Shown here in pieces: positions 1 through 12,600 of a stretch of 26,858 bases of DNA. Every line of letters begins with the position of its first letter. Position 1 is the first letter of the stretch. The DNA comes from Clostridiales bacterium. Lineage in GTDB: Bacteria > Bacillota > Clostridia > Christensenellales > Aristaeellaceae. The position numbers were made by a program, and so were the translations under genes. Under the pieces are notes generated by a model that saw only the letters and a program-made list of their open reading frames with translations, searched no databases and was not told where the DNA came from. The stretch is taken from assembly GCA_004556395.1 (NCBI GenBank), contig SFHK01000049.1:1-26858 (forward strand). Direction: 5' to 3'.

Positions 1-6
1 CGCGCG

Positions 7-48
7 ATTTGGAAGACTCAGTCGCTACGCTCCTTCCCCTTCCAAATC
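7..48. repeat. Inverted repeat, hairpin with 10-bp arms
   Basis: GATTTGGAAG at 7-16 is exactly complementary to CTTCCAAATC at 39-48, with a 22-nt loop. The bases after the right arm on the plus strand are GTTTTGTCT, which is only weakly U-rich. It could be the terminator of a gene lying before the window or one copy of a dispersed palindromic repeat; no second copy was seen in this window. Confidence 0.5.
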
Positions 49-67
49 GTTTTGTCTCTACCGAAGG

Positions 68-94
68 TTGGCGTAGATACGACTTTATTATAGT
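68..94 (+). promoter_or_regulatory. Weak candidate promoter for the first gene
   Basis: TTGGCG (68-73) and TATAGT (89-94) lie upstream of the gene at 127, but the spacer is only 15 bp. Nothing better is visible between the hairpin and the gene. Confidence 0.25.
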
Positions 95-126
95 AGGAGT
101 AAAATGAAATCGATGGAGGGATTGGA

Positions 127-603
127 ATGAGAAAGGTCGTTTTGCTGGCGGTTCTTTTTGCCGCCGTATCCATGCTCTTTCTGAATGCGGCGGCGGAAAT
201 TGGGATAATTGAGTCTCCCAATATCGATATAATACAGATGGAGACGGAACAGCTGGATGAAGAGTGGCTTTATAAGCACGTGGAAGCCAGTCCTGAAGAT
301 ACGTACAAAGAGCTGATGAAGGCGATCTACATAATCAGCTCGATGCAATACGGCCCGTACAGCAATTATGAGGATGTGCCGAGCCACGATCTTTCCATGG
401 ACGCCATAACGGAATGGCTCGATGCGCTTTCATTCGAGTATGAGCTGGAAAATACCGAGTTCGGCGCATGCATGCGATTTTCGGAGCAGGTGTCCATCAA
501 TTTCTATTTGGAGGAATCAACGATAAAGCGGATGGAACTGGTGGTGGCGGACATGCTGGGCGCGTATGTGGGCGATATGAAGCTTACGGTGATAAGCAAA
601 TAG
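127..603 (+). CDS. Hypothetical exported protein, orphan
   Basis: The protein has 158 aa and I do not recognise it. Residues 1-23 form a typical Sec signal peptide: MRK, then a hydrophobic stretch ending in LNAAA before a Glu, so signal peptidase I cleavage after Ala23 is likely. The mature part is acidic and mixed charged, without membrane segments or known motifs, so a secreted or wall-space protein is the best inference. The ATG is preceded by GGAGGG at a good distance. Base use differs from the neighbours: Ile is written ATA at least seven times in this short gene, whereas nearby genes use ATC or ATT almost only. It stands alone, with its own terminator candidate and a convergent gap gene. 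Confidence is good that it is a gene and nil on function. Confidence 0.7.
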   Translation: MRKVVLLAVLFAAVSMLFLNAAAEIGIIESPNIDIIQMETEQLDEEWLYKHVEASPEDTYKELMKAIYIISSMQYGPYSNYEDVPSHDLSMDAITEWLDALSFEYELENTEFGACMRFSEQVSINFYLEESTIKRMELVVADMLGAYVGDMKLTVISK

Positions 604-612
604 AATGCAGGC

Positions 613-650
613 AAAGGGCAGCGATGCGGAAAGGTCGTTGCCTTTTATAA
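613..650 (+). terminator. Terminator of the exported-protein gene
   Basis: AAAGGGCAGCG (613-623) pairs along its whole length with CGTTGCCTTTT (636-646), counting two G-U pairs, and the descending arm ends in T residues followed by ATAA. It lies 10 nt after the stop codon at 603. Confidence 0.55.
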
Positions 651-685
651 TGGAAGCGGTGAATGCTTCGTTTGTCTCAGAGAAA

Positions 686-717
686 TGAAAAAGCCGCCGG
701 TTTTAAAGCCGGCGGCT
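686..717 (-). terminator. Terminator of gap
   Basis: AGCCGCCGG (692-700) pairs with CCGGCGGCT (709-717) around an 8-nt loop. Read on the minus strand the stem is followed by TTTTCATTTCTCT, a U-rich tail. It lies 12 nt beyond the gap stop codon. Confidence 0.85.
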
Positions 718-729
718 GAAAGGATTTGC

Positions 730-1740
730 TTATTCGGCGTGGTCAACGGACGCCATGTACTTGATGAGCTCGACAACCTTGTTGGAGTAGCCCCACTCAT
801 TGTCGTACCAGGAAACGACCTTCACGAAGGTGTCGGTCAGGGCGATGCCGGCCTTGGCATCGAAGATGGAGGTGCGGGCGTCGCCGATAAAGTCGGAAGA
901 AACAACCGCGTCCTCGGTGTAGCCCAGGATGCCCTTCAGTTCGCCTTCAGAGGCTTCCTTCATGGCGGCGCAGATCTCCTCGTACTTCGCGGGCTTAGCC
1001 AGGTTGACGGTCAGGTCGACGACGGAGACATCCAAGGTGGGAACGCGCATGGACATACCGGTCAGCTTGCCGTTCAGGGACGGGATGACCTTGCCCACGG
1101 CCTTCGCAGCGCCGGTGGAGGAGGGGATGATGTTGCCAGCCGCCGCACGGCCGCCGCGCCAGTCCTTCATGGACGGGCCGTCAACGGTCTTCTGGGTGGC
1201 GGTGGTGGAGTGCACGGTGGTCATCAGGCCGTCGGTGATGCCGAACTTATCGTTCAGAACCTTGGCGATGGGGGCCAGGCAGTTGGTGGTGCAGGACGCG
1301 TTGGAAACGAACTGCATGTCCTTGGTGTAGGTGTTCTGGTTCACGCCCATAACGAACATGGGGGTGGCATCCTTGGAGGGAGCGGACATGACGACCTTCT
1401 TGGCGCCAGCCTTGATGTGGCCGGCAGCCTTCTCCTGGGTGAGGAACAGGCCGGTGGACTCGACGACGTACTCGGCGCCCACTTCGTCCCACTTCAGGTT
1501 GGCGGGATCCTTTTCGCAGGTCACGCGGATTTCGCGGCCGTTCACGATGATGGAATGGTCGGTGTAATCGACGGTGCCTTCGAACTTGCCGTGGATGGTG
1601 TCATATTTGAGCATATAAGCCATATAATCCGGGGTGATGAGGTCGTTGATGGAAACAACTTCAACTTCCGGGTGGGACAGGCTGGCGCGGAAGACCAGAC
1701 GGCCGATGCGGCCGAAGCCGTTGATACCAATTTTGATCAT
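730..1740 (-). CDS. gap: Glyceraldehyde-3-phosphate dehydrogenase, type I
   Basis: This 336-aa cytosolic enzyme oxidises and phosphorylates glyceraldehyde 3-phosphate to 1,3-bisphosphoglycerate with NAD+ in glycolysis. The Rossmann motif INGFGRIGR is at residues 6-14. The signature SNASCTTNCLAP carries the catalytic Cys150, and His177 in TTVHSTT is the expected partner base. Asp33 (in SINDL) fits NAD rather than NADP use. The length is normal for the family. The start is fixed by AGGAGGT at 1748-1754 (minus-strand sense), 7 nt before the ATG. The gene is monocistronic here, with its own promoter and terminator; pgk and tpiA are not adjacent. It is divergent from the rimP operon. Confidence 0.98.
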   Translation of the reverse strand: MIKIGINGFGRIGRLVFRASLSHPEVEVVSINDLITPDYMAYMLKYDTIHGKFEGTVDYTDHSIIVNGREIRVTCEKDPANLKWDEVGAEYVVESTGLFLTQEKAAGHIKAGAKKVVMSAPSKDATPMFVMGVNQNTYTKDMQFVSNASCTTNCLAPIAKVLNDKFGITDGLMTTVHSTTATQKTVDGPSMKDWRGGRAAAGNIIPSSTGAAKAVGKVIPSLNGKLTGMSMRVPTLDVSVVDLTVNLAKPAKYEEICAAMKEASEGELKGILGYTEDAVVSSDFIGDARTSIFDAKAGIALTDTFVKVVSWYDNEWGYSNKVVELIKYMASVDHAE

Positions 1741-1772
1741 GGTGATTACCTCCTAATCATTTTCCATACGCT

Positions 1773-1801
1773 ATTTTACCTCAAATCCCGCCGATTTACA
1801 A
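1773..1801 (-). promoter_or_regulatory. Sigma-A promoter of gap
   Basis: On the minus strand, TTGTAA (1801-1796) and TAAAAT (1778-1773) are separated by exactly 17 bp, and an AGGAGGT ribosome binding site follows 19 nt downstream. Confidence 0.8.
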
Positions 1802-1928
1802 GCCTGAGAGAGCTTTTCATATGTTCAATTCTGGAAACAGTGAAGTTAAATGTTGTCGGACGGCGGAAAAGGGCGGCGGGTTTACACATTTTTCATCATT
1901 TGCCGGGAGGAATCCTGAAAAACAGGTG

Positions 1929-1957
1929 TTGTATTTCACGCGCCGGCGTGATATAAT
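1929..1957 (+). promoter_or_regulatory. Sigma-A promoter of the rimP-nusA-infB operon
   Basis: TTGTAT (1929-1934) and a perfect TATAAT (1952-1957) have a 17-bp spacer. The spacer contains TCACGC and GCGTGA separated by 4 nt, a dyad that could be an operator. Confidence 0.85.
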
Positions 1958-1965
1958 AATTGTAA

Positions 1966-2058
1966 CGCCGCCGGGTCTGGCGGCGAAGAAACGTGCTTTG
2001 GATGCTTCCGCTGGGCGGAAGCGCGTCCCCGAAAGCCGCGCCGCATCGTGCGGGGCGG
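1966..2058 (+). promoter_or_regulatory. Structured 5' leader of the rimP operon, three hairpins
   Basis: Three strong GC-rich stems follow each other in the untranslated leader. CGCCGCC (1966-1972) pairs with GGCGGCG (1979-1985). GCTTCCGC (2004-2011) pairs with GCGGAAGC (2015-2022) around a 3-nt loop. CCGCGCCGCA (2036-2045) pairs with TGCGGGGCGG (2049-2058), with one G opposite G, around TCG. Leader control of rimP-nusA operons is known in other bacteria. I cannot assign this leader to a named RNA family by eye. Confidence 0.55.
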
Positions 2059-2106
2059 TTGATGTTTGAAAGGGGCGCATACGGTGGAACGCGGAGGAAT
2101 AGTTAC

Positions 2107-2598
2107 TTGCCAAATCAATCAATGCCGCTTACGCGCGTGGAGCGCGTCGCAATCCGGTTGGCTGAGCAGCTTGGGTTCGAATGGGTCGACCTTGAGCTGG
2201 TGAAGGAGCCCGCCGGAAGGTTTTTGCGCTTTTATGTGGACAAAGAGGGCGGAATCACACTGGACGATCTGGAAAACTACCACAGAAAAATCCTGCCCGA
2301 GACCGAGGACGTGGACTACGACTATATGGAGGTCTCCTCGCCCGGCGTGGATCGGCCGCTGAAGAAGGAGCGCGACTTTGAGCGCGCCAAAGGTCAGCCG
2401 GTGGAAGTGAAATTATATAAGCCGCTGGACGGGGCGAAAACTTGGCAGGGCGAGCTGCAGGGCCTGATCGACGGCAAAATCGTCATTCGCACGCAGGCGG
2501 GCGACATGGCCTTCGACCGCAAGGCCGTGGCTGTCGTGAAGCCGGTTGTGGATATCGACGAAGAACTGCTTGAGGACGGCGCGGGGCTTGAGGAATAG
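2107..2598 (+). CDS. rimP: Ribosome maturation factor RimP
   Basis: RimP binds the 30S subunit during assembly in the cytoplasm. The signature YMEVSSPGVDRPLKK matches the conserved core, followed by the C-terminal SH3-like half (VEVKLYKPLDG ... GDMAFDRKAVAVVKP) and an acidic tail. I chose the TTG start at 2107 (163 aa) because GGAGGA lies at 2093-2098, 8-9 nt upstream. The ATG at 2122 would be about 24 nt from that site, and a start further upstream at 1993 would translate the leader hairpins. It is the first gene of the operon; nusA follows after 44 nt. Confidence 0.92.
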   Translation: MPNQSMPLTRVERVAIRLAEQLGFEWVDLELVKEPAGRFLRFYVDKEGGITLDDLENYHRKILPETEDVDYDYMEVSSPGVDRPLKKERDFERAKGQPVEVKLYKPLDGAKTWQGELQGLIDGKIVIRTQAGDMAFDRKAVAVVKPVVDIDEELLEDGAGLEE

Positions 2599-2642
2599 CC
2601 CCGGTCGTCCGCTCGGACATAACGAAACGGGAGGAATACGGC

Positions 2643-3780
<1,138 letters not shown>

Positions 3781-3788
<8 letters not shown>

Positions 3789-4086
3789 AACGCGCAAGGT
3801 GCCGATGCGCATGTGCGTCGGCTGCCATGAGATGAAGCCGAAGCGCGAGCTTCAGAGAATCGTGCGCTCGCCGGAGGGAGAGGTTTCCATCGATCCCGTC
3901 GGCAAGAAGCCCGGCCGCGGCGCGTACGTGTGCCGCAATGTGGAATGCCTGAAAAAGGCGCGCAAAACGAAGGCGCTGGAACGCAAGTTCGAAGCGGCGG
4001 TGGATGCCGCGGTGTTTGACGAGCTTGAGAAGGCGTTTGCAAATCTGCCGCCGGTGGAAGAGGCTCCGGATGAACCGGGCGTGTAA
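3781..4086 (+). CDS. ylxR: YlxR/RnpM family RNA-binding protein (DUF448)
   Basis: This small basic protein (101 aa) has the family pattern almost intact: RKVPMRMCVGCHEMKPKREL at the start, then RIVRSPEG, DPVGKKPGRGAYVC and a final C-x4 basic stretch. The Bacillus member is reported to bind and modulate RNase P; in this genome that role is inferred. It sits in the conserved nusA-ylxR-ylxQ-infB order, overlaps nusA by 8 nt and is overlapped by the likely ylxQ start. A C-terminal acidic extension rich in Pro and Glu follows the fold. Confidence 0.93.
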
Positions 4087-4372
4087 TATGCTGGGTCTGT
4101 GCGCGCGCGCCGGCCGGCTGGTTTCGGGCCAGCAGGCGGTGGAAACGGCGCTCAAGGCCGGAAAAGCAAAGCTGGTGCTGGTAGACGAAGGCGCGTCGGA
4201 CGGCACGAAAAAGGCGCTGGGCGATGCGTGCCGGTATCGCGGCGTCGAGCTGATTCAAATGGGGGAACAAGCGCTGGGCAATGCCATTGGCAGACCCGGG
4301 CGCATGGCGGCGGCGGTGACAGACGCGCCGTTCGCCGAACGCATCCGTCAACTGCTTACACAGGCGGATTGA
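4070..4372 (+). CDS. ylxQ: L7Ae-family ribosomal-protein-like RNA-binding protein YlxQ
   Basis: A kink-turn RNA-binding protein of the L7Ae/L30e/S12e/Gadd45 family. The core LGLCARAGRLVSG, then AKLVLVDEGASDGTKK and ALGNAIGRPGRMAAAVTD matches the family. I prefer the ATG at 4070 (100 aa): GTGGAAGAGG lies about 8 nt upstream, and family members carry several residues before the LGLA block. The ATG at 4088 would give 94 aa and start inside that block. The chosen start overlaps the ylxR end by 17 nt. infB follows after 30 nt. Confidence 0.88.
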   Translation: MNRACNMLGLCARAGRLVSGQQAVETALKAGKAKLVLVDEGASDGTKKALGDACRYRGVELIQMGEQALGNAIGRPGRMAAAVTDAPFAERIRQLLTQAD

Positions 4373-4402
4373 CGCGGAAATTATCGGGGGTGGATTCAGG
4401 GA

Positions 4403-7246
<2,844 letters not shown>

Positions 7247-7279
7247 TTCCCGGGACGTAAAGATTTCATCTGATCGACA

Positions 7280-7316
7280 GCGGTCGGCGGACAAGATGCC
7301 GTCGGCCGCGTTTTCT
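7280..7316 (+). terminator. Terminator-like hairpin between infB and rbfA
   Basis: GCGGTCGGCGG (7280-7290) pairs over 11 positions, including two G-U pairs, with CCGTCGGCCGC (7299-7309) around an 8-nt loop, followed by GTTTTCT. The U-tract is short, so partial termination or RNA processing inside the operon is more likely than a full stop. The rbfA ribosome binding site begins just after it. Confidence 0.55.
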
Positions 7317-7330
7317 AAAAGGAGGATACC

Positions 7331-7705
7331 ATGGGATTTGAACGGACGGATCGCATCTCCGAAGAGGTGCGCCGCGCGCTGGACAAGATCATTCGCGGAG
7401 AGGTGAACGACCCGCGCGTCTGCGGTACGTGGTCGATCACGCATGCCGACGTTACGCGCGACCTGCGCTATTGCCGCGTGCGCGTGTCGGTGCTGGAGGA
7501 GGAGCTTCGAAAGGACATGCTCAAGGCGTTGAAGAACGCCGCGGGCTTTATTCGCCGCGAGCTCGGCCGCGAGGTCGACCTGCGTTATACGCCGGAACTG
7601 ATTTTCGAACTGGATACGAACATTGAATACGCCGCGCACATTCAGCAGGTGCTGGCGGAGGAAGAGAAGCGTGCACCCAGGGATACGCCGGAGGAAGAAG
7701 CATGA
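7331..7705 (+). CDS. rbfA: 30S ribosome-binding factor A
   Basis: RbfA (124 aa) binds the 30S subunit and helps mature the 5' end of 16S rRNA. It has the single type II KH fold: ERTDRISEEVRRALDKII at the start, NDPRVCG, and the hallmark AAGFIRRELG with LRYTPELIFELD. The acidic C-terminal tail is common in the family. AAGGAGG lies 7 nt before the ATG, stronger than the sites of its neighbours, so it may be translated independently after the hairpin at 7280. Its stop overlaps the nrnA start as ATGA. Confidence 0.96.
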   Translation: MGFERTDRISEEVRRALDKIIRGEVNDPRVCGTWSITHADVTRDLRYCRVRVSVLEEELRKDMLKALKNAAGFIRRELGREVDLRYTPELIFELDTNIEYAAHIQQVLAEEEKRAPRDTPEEEA

Positions 7706-8673
7706 TCGGCTCGGCGGCGGCGCTGGCTCGCTGGATTGAAACGCACGACGATATCGCCGTGATCGTGCATTTTCGGCCGGACGGAGACGCATACGGCTCC
7801 GCGCTGGCGCTGACGGCGGCGATTCGCGCGCTGGGCAAGCGCGCGTTCCCGGCGTGCGACGATCCGGTGGAGCCGAAATATCGCTTCCTGCCCGGCTGGG
7901 AGGATTTCGCGACGGCGGAAACCATGCCGTTTCAGCCGAAGGCCGCGCTGGGCGCGGATGTGTCTGACCGCGCGCGGATGGGCAAGCTGGCGGATGTGTT
8001 CGACGCATGTCCGGAGCATGCCGTGATCGACCATCACGACACGAACGAGGGCTTCGGCGAGGTCTGTTATGTGGACGAAAACGCCGCGTCGACCGGCGAA
8101 ATCGCGCTGGGTGTGATTGAAGAGCTGGGGCTCGTGCTTACGCCTGCGATGGCGGTCAGCCTGTATACGGCGATTTCCACGGATTCCGGCAATTTCAGCT
8201 TCCAGTCGACCTCGCCGGGCACGCTGCGCGCCGCGGCGGAATGCCTTGAGGCGGGCGTGGACGTGGAAAACGTGACGCGGTTTTTGTACCGTTCGCGAAC
8301 GCTGGGCAAGACGCGGCTGATTGGCCGCGCGCTCAGCAAAATTGAGATGTTCGCGGACGGCAGGGTGGCGGCGATTCGCCTGACGAAGGACATGTTCCGC
8401 GAAACGGGCACCGCAAGCCCGGACGCGCACGGCATCGTCAACTATCTCAACGAGATCGAGGGCGTTTTCATCGGCATTCTGGCCGAGGAGCAGGATTCCG
8501 GCACGAAGTTTTCCCTGCGCGCCGCGAATGGTGCGAACGTCGCGCAGCTGGCGCAGAAATTCGGCGGCGGCGGGCATGTGGCGGCGGCGGGCATCAGCAT
8601 AAACGGCGAAGCGCTGGACGCGGCCTTTGACAAGGTGATCGCGGCGGCGGAAGCGTACGCGCGGGAGCTGTAG
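7702..8673 (+). CDS. nrnA: DHH-family oligoribonuclease / pAp phosphatase NrnA
   Basis: This 323-aa manganese-dependent phosphoesterase should degrade very short RNA and dephosphorylate 3'-phosphoadenosine 5'-phosphate. The metal site is complete: HFRPDGDAYGS (His23, Asp27, Asp29), Asp86 in GADVSD and the DHH triad at 110-112. The DHHA1 substrate domain ends with GGGGHVAAAG (288-297). The length fits the family (about 310-325). The start is coupled to rbfA by a 4-nt overlap, and truB follows after 1 nt. This rbfA-nrnA-truB order is common in Bacillota. Confidence 0.95.
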   Translation: MIGSAAALARWIETHDDIAVIVHFRPDGDAYGSALALTAAIRALGKRAFPACDDPVEPKYRFLPGWEDFATAETMPFQPKAALGADVSDRARMGKLADVFDACPEHAVIDHHDTNEGFGEVCYVDENAASTGEIALGVIEELGLVLTPAMAVSLYTAISTDSGNFSFQSTSPGTLRAAAECLEAGVDVENVTRFLYRSRTLGKTRLIGRALSKIEMFADGRVAAIRLTKDMFRETGTASPDAHGIVNYLNEIEGVFIGILAEEQDSGTKFSLRAANGANVAQLAQKFGGGGHVAAAGISINGEALDAAFDKVIAAAEAYAREL

Positions 8674-8674
8674 G

Positions 8675-9580
8675 ATGGACGGATTCATCAATGTGCTGAA
8701 GCCGCCGGGCATGACGTCCTCGGACGCGGTGCTGTTCGTGCGCAGACTTTTGCCGCGAAAGACGGCCGTCGGCCACGGCGGAACGCTCGACCCGGACGCG
8801 GCTGGCGTGCTGCCGGTCTGCGTGGGACGGGCGACGCGCCTGTTCGATTACATCATCGATAAAACGAAGGTCTACATCGGCGAGCTGTGCCTTGGCGTGA
8901 CGACGGATACGGCGGACGCTTCCGGCAAGGTGCTGGAGACGCGCCCGGTACGCGCGTCCGCGGATGACGTGAAGCACGTGCTGCCGGAGTTCACGGGGCA
9001 TATTTGGCAGGTGCCGCCGATGTACAGCGCACTCAAGCGCGACGGGCGGCCGCTGTACGAGCTCGCGCGGCGCGGCGAAACGCTGGATATTCCGGCGCGC
9101 GAGGTCGTGGTGCATGGCGTCGAGTATCTGTGTGAGACCGCGCCCGGGCGGCATCTGCTGGCCATCGAGTGCGGAAAGGGCGTGTATATTCGCTCTCTGA
9201 TGCGCGACATCGGCGAACGGCTGGGGGATGGCGGGCATATGTCGTTCCTTCTGCGCGCCCGCGCCGGTGCGTTCACGGTGAGCGACGCTTATACGCTGGA
9301 CGAGCTGAAGGCCATGGGCGATCTTACGCCCGCGCTGCGTCCGATGGACGCGCTGCTTGGCGGATATATCCGCGTGGACGTGCGCGGGCAGTATGAGGCG
9401 AAGGTGCGCGCGGGCGTGCCGCTCCGGCCGGAGTGGACGGAGAACTACCCGGATGCAGATGGGTTCTTCCGCGTGTATGTAAACGGCGTTTTCGCCGGGA
9501 TGGGCGAGAAAACGGAAACGGGTGAGATTCGCTTTCGCGCAATGCTGCTCCCGCCGATCAATGAGACTTTGCCGAAATGA
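8675..9580 (+). CDS. truB: tRNA pseudouridine-55 synthase
   Basis: TruB converts U55 to pseudouridine in the T-loop of tRNAs. The N-terminal block GFINVLKPPGMTSSDAV and HGGTLDPDAAGVLPVCVG are diagnostic; the catalytic Asp is Asp39. Further family blocks are KVYIGELCLGVTTDT, PPMYSALKRDG and GVYIRSLMRDIGERL. At 301 aa the length is normal. The gene starts 1 nt after the nrnA stop. In many Bacillota ribF and rpsO follow; here the next gene is addB instead. Confidence 0.97.
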   Translation: MDGFINVLKPPGMTSSDAVLFVRRLLPRKTAVGHGGTLDPDAAGVLPVCVGRATRLFDYIIDKTKVYIGELCLGVTTDTADASGKVLETRPVRASADDVKHVLPEFTGHIWQVPPMYSALKRDGRPLYELARRGETLDIPAREVVVHGVEYLCETAPGRHLLAIECGKGVYIRSLMRDIGERLGDGGHMSFLLRARAGAFTVSDAYTLDELKAMGDLTPALRPMDALLGGYIRVDVRGQYEAKVRAGVPLRPEWTENYPDADGFFRVYVNGVFAGMGEKTETGEIRFRAMLLPPINETLPK

Positions 9581-9673
9581 CCGTATGCGCTTTACAGGGA
9601 CGAAGGCTTTCTGCGGGGAGTGTTGACGAGCGGCGGCGCGGACGGAGAAGCTGGCGCTGAAGGAGAAGCATCT

Positions 9674-12600
9674 ATGAGCGTTACGTTTTACACGGGGCGA
9701 AAACCGGCGCTGAAGCCGGCGCTGCTGCGGGCGGTGACGGAGGCGCTGAACGCCGACGAGCGCAGTTCCGTCGTGGTGATGGTGCCGGAGCAGTTGACGC
9801 TGGATACCGAGCGCGGCCTGCTGGAGGGGCTGAACCTGATCGGTTCCTTCCGGCTGATGGTGCTTTCGCCGAAGCGCCTGTGCGACCGCATCTTCGATGA
9901 AGCGGGGCGGCCGGAGCGTGTGCGTATCGACGACCGCGGACGGGCGCTTCTGATGGGGCATGTGCTCAGAAGTCTGAAAAAACAACTGAAATGGTACGCC
10001 GGGGCGCGCGATCGCCGCGGCTTTGAGATGCGCGTCGTGGAGGAAGTGATCCGCTTTAAGCAGGCGGGCGTTGATCCGGACGCGCTTCTTTCGTTGTCCG
10101 AGGAAACCGGGGACGGCGCGCTGAAGTGGAAGATGCACGACCTCTCCCTGCTGTACGCGGCCTATGAGGAAGCGCTGGCCGGGCGGTTTCAGGATGGCGA
10201 GGATGAGATTCGCGAGGCCATGGAGCGCCTTTCCAGCGCGTCGTCGCTGCGGGACGCTTCGGTGTTTGCCTTCGGCTTCGATCTGACTACGCCGATCTGG
10301 AACGATTTCGTCACGCGGCTTGCCGGGTTCGTCCGGCACGCGGCGGTGTTTCTTCCGTTGGAAAACGATGGAAACGCGCGCGATTTCACGCTGTTTGGGC
10401 CGCTTCAGGCTTCCTATGAGCGCTTGCTGCGGGCAATGAACTCCGCCGGAATCGAGTGGAAGCGTGAAAGCCTGAACGAAGCCGGGTATGCGCCGAACGC
10501 GGCGGGCTTTCTGGCGCGCGAGGTGTTCTGTTCGCCGCCGGAGGTCTATCGCGCCGGGAACACCTCGGTGCAGCTTGCGGCGCTTCGAAATCCCATGGAG
10601 GAAGCGCGCTTCGCGGCGGCGCTCACGCGCAGGCTGGCCATGAAAAACGGCTGGCGCTATCGCGACGTCATGGTGCTTGTGGGCAACACCACGGAGTACA
10701 TGGACGCGCTGACGGCTGCCTTTGCCGAATATGAAATTCCGCTGTTCGCGGCGGAGAGCCGTCCGCTGGACAGGCATCCGCTGGCGCGGCTCCTGCTGGA
10801 AACGATGCGGCTGCTCAGCGGCGCGGACGCAGACCTGAGCACGCTGCTGCTGACGGGCTATGCCGCCATTACGGACGACGAGGGCGACCGCATGCTGGGC
10901 TATATCGCGCGCAACGGGCTGCGGGCGCGCGAGGTGCTGAAGCCCCTGCGCCGCGGGGACGCGGAAATGCGCGCGGAGCTGGAACCGATTCGGCAGAGAT
11001 TGGCGGAGCCGATGATTGAACTGAACGAGCGCCTGACCGGCGCGAGAACGCTTTCCGAGCAGCTTACGGCGATTTTTGCCTATCTTGAACGACTGAACGC
11101 CGCCGAAAAGGGCGACGCGATGCGGGAGCGGCTGATTGCGCTCGGACAGCGCGAGCTTGCGGCTGAGGACGCGCAGGTGTGGAACCGGGTTATCGGCACG
11201 CTCGATCAGATGAATGAGCTGCTGGGCGACGCGCGCGTTTCCAAGGAAGAGCTGACGGAGATGTTCGCCCGCGCGTTCAGCGCTTCCCAGATCAAGCCGC
11301 TGCCGCAGTCGGGCGACGCGGTTGTGGCCACGGGCGCGGCGCGCGCGGGTTCAGGTGCGGTAGAGGCGCTGATCGTCATCGGACAGTCGGCGGCATCGGC
11401 CGCGGACGATGGCGGCCTGTTTGACAGCGACGAGCTGGCGAATATGGCCGAGCGGCTGGAACGCTTTCTGGGCTCCGGCGCGCTGGCGCGCACGCGAACC
11501 GACCGCATGTATTTGAAAAATGCGCTGGCAATGGCGCGGCGCTACCTGTGCATCACGTATCCGATGAGCACGCAGGACGGCGCGGCGGTAACGCCGGGCG
11601 CGTTGGTGGAGGAAGCGAAGACGATCTTCCCGGGCATTGAGGCGCGCGGCGGCGTAGCGCAGGATGAACAGATGGAGGCCATGCGCGTTTCGGCGGTGAA
11701 GGCGGCGGAAAACTGTCTGGCCGTGGATCTGAGCGAGGGCAGACTGACGGACGCGGGTCGGGAAGCGCTGAATGCGCTGAAGGATTCCGGCAGCGTTGAC
11801 CGTCTGCGCGCGGCGCTTGGGCAGAACATCGCCAGCGAACGGATTACGCCTAAGCTGGCGCGCGAGGTATATGGTTCGCTTTCGAAGGTTTCGGTCACGC
11901 GGCTGGAATCGTTCGCGGCGTGTCCGTTCGCACATTTTGTGAAGTACGCGCTGAAGCCGGAGCCGGAGGAGCCGTTCGGGATGAACGCGAAGGACGAGGG
12001 CACGTTCTATCATGACGCGGTGCACGCTTTCCTTGAGCAGGGGAAGGATGAGCCGGAGATGCCGTCGGAGGAGGAAGCCGTTCAGCGGATGAACGCGATT
12101 TCGGACGCGCTGCTCGAGGGCGCGATTCGCGAGGTGATCGGCGAAAACGGAATTGCGCAGGCGGAAGCGCGGCGGATGCGGCGCATATTGGCGCGCGCCG
12201 CCCGTGCGCTCAGCGCGCAGCTTCGCGGCAGCGCGTTCCGGCCGGTTGAGCTGGAAATGGCGTTCGGCGAGGGAAGGTACAGCCTGAAGCTGCACACAAA
12301 TGCGCAGACGCGGCTGGACGGCCGCATTGACCGAATTGACGGCATGGCGGACGCGGACGAGCGCTATCTGCGCGTGATCGACTACAAGCGCGGCGGCAAA
12401 AAGCTGGATGCGGGAGAGGTATATGAGGGCTTGCAGCTTCAGCTGATTCTCTATCTGGCAGAAGCGATTCACAAATACGGCGCGCGGAGCGCGGGCGCGT
12501 TCTATTTCCGCGTGGATGATCCGGTGATCAACACCGAGAGCCTGAACGAGGAGGAAATCGAGAGGCTGCGCGCCGAAAAGCTGCGCATGGAGGGCATTCT

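Noticed and set aside
1993..2106. Longer RimP start upstream
   Set aside because: It would translate through two of the leader hairpins, and the added residues do not resemble RimP.
8594..10777. A 727-codon minus-strand open frame opposite truB and addB
   Set aside because: Same reason: codon-bias shadow of genes with clear motifs on the plus strand.
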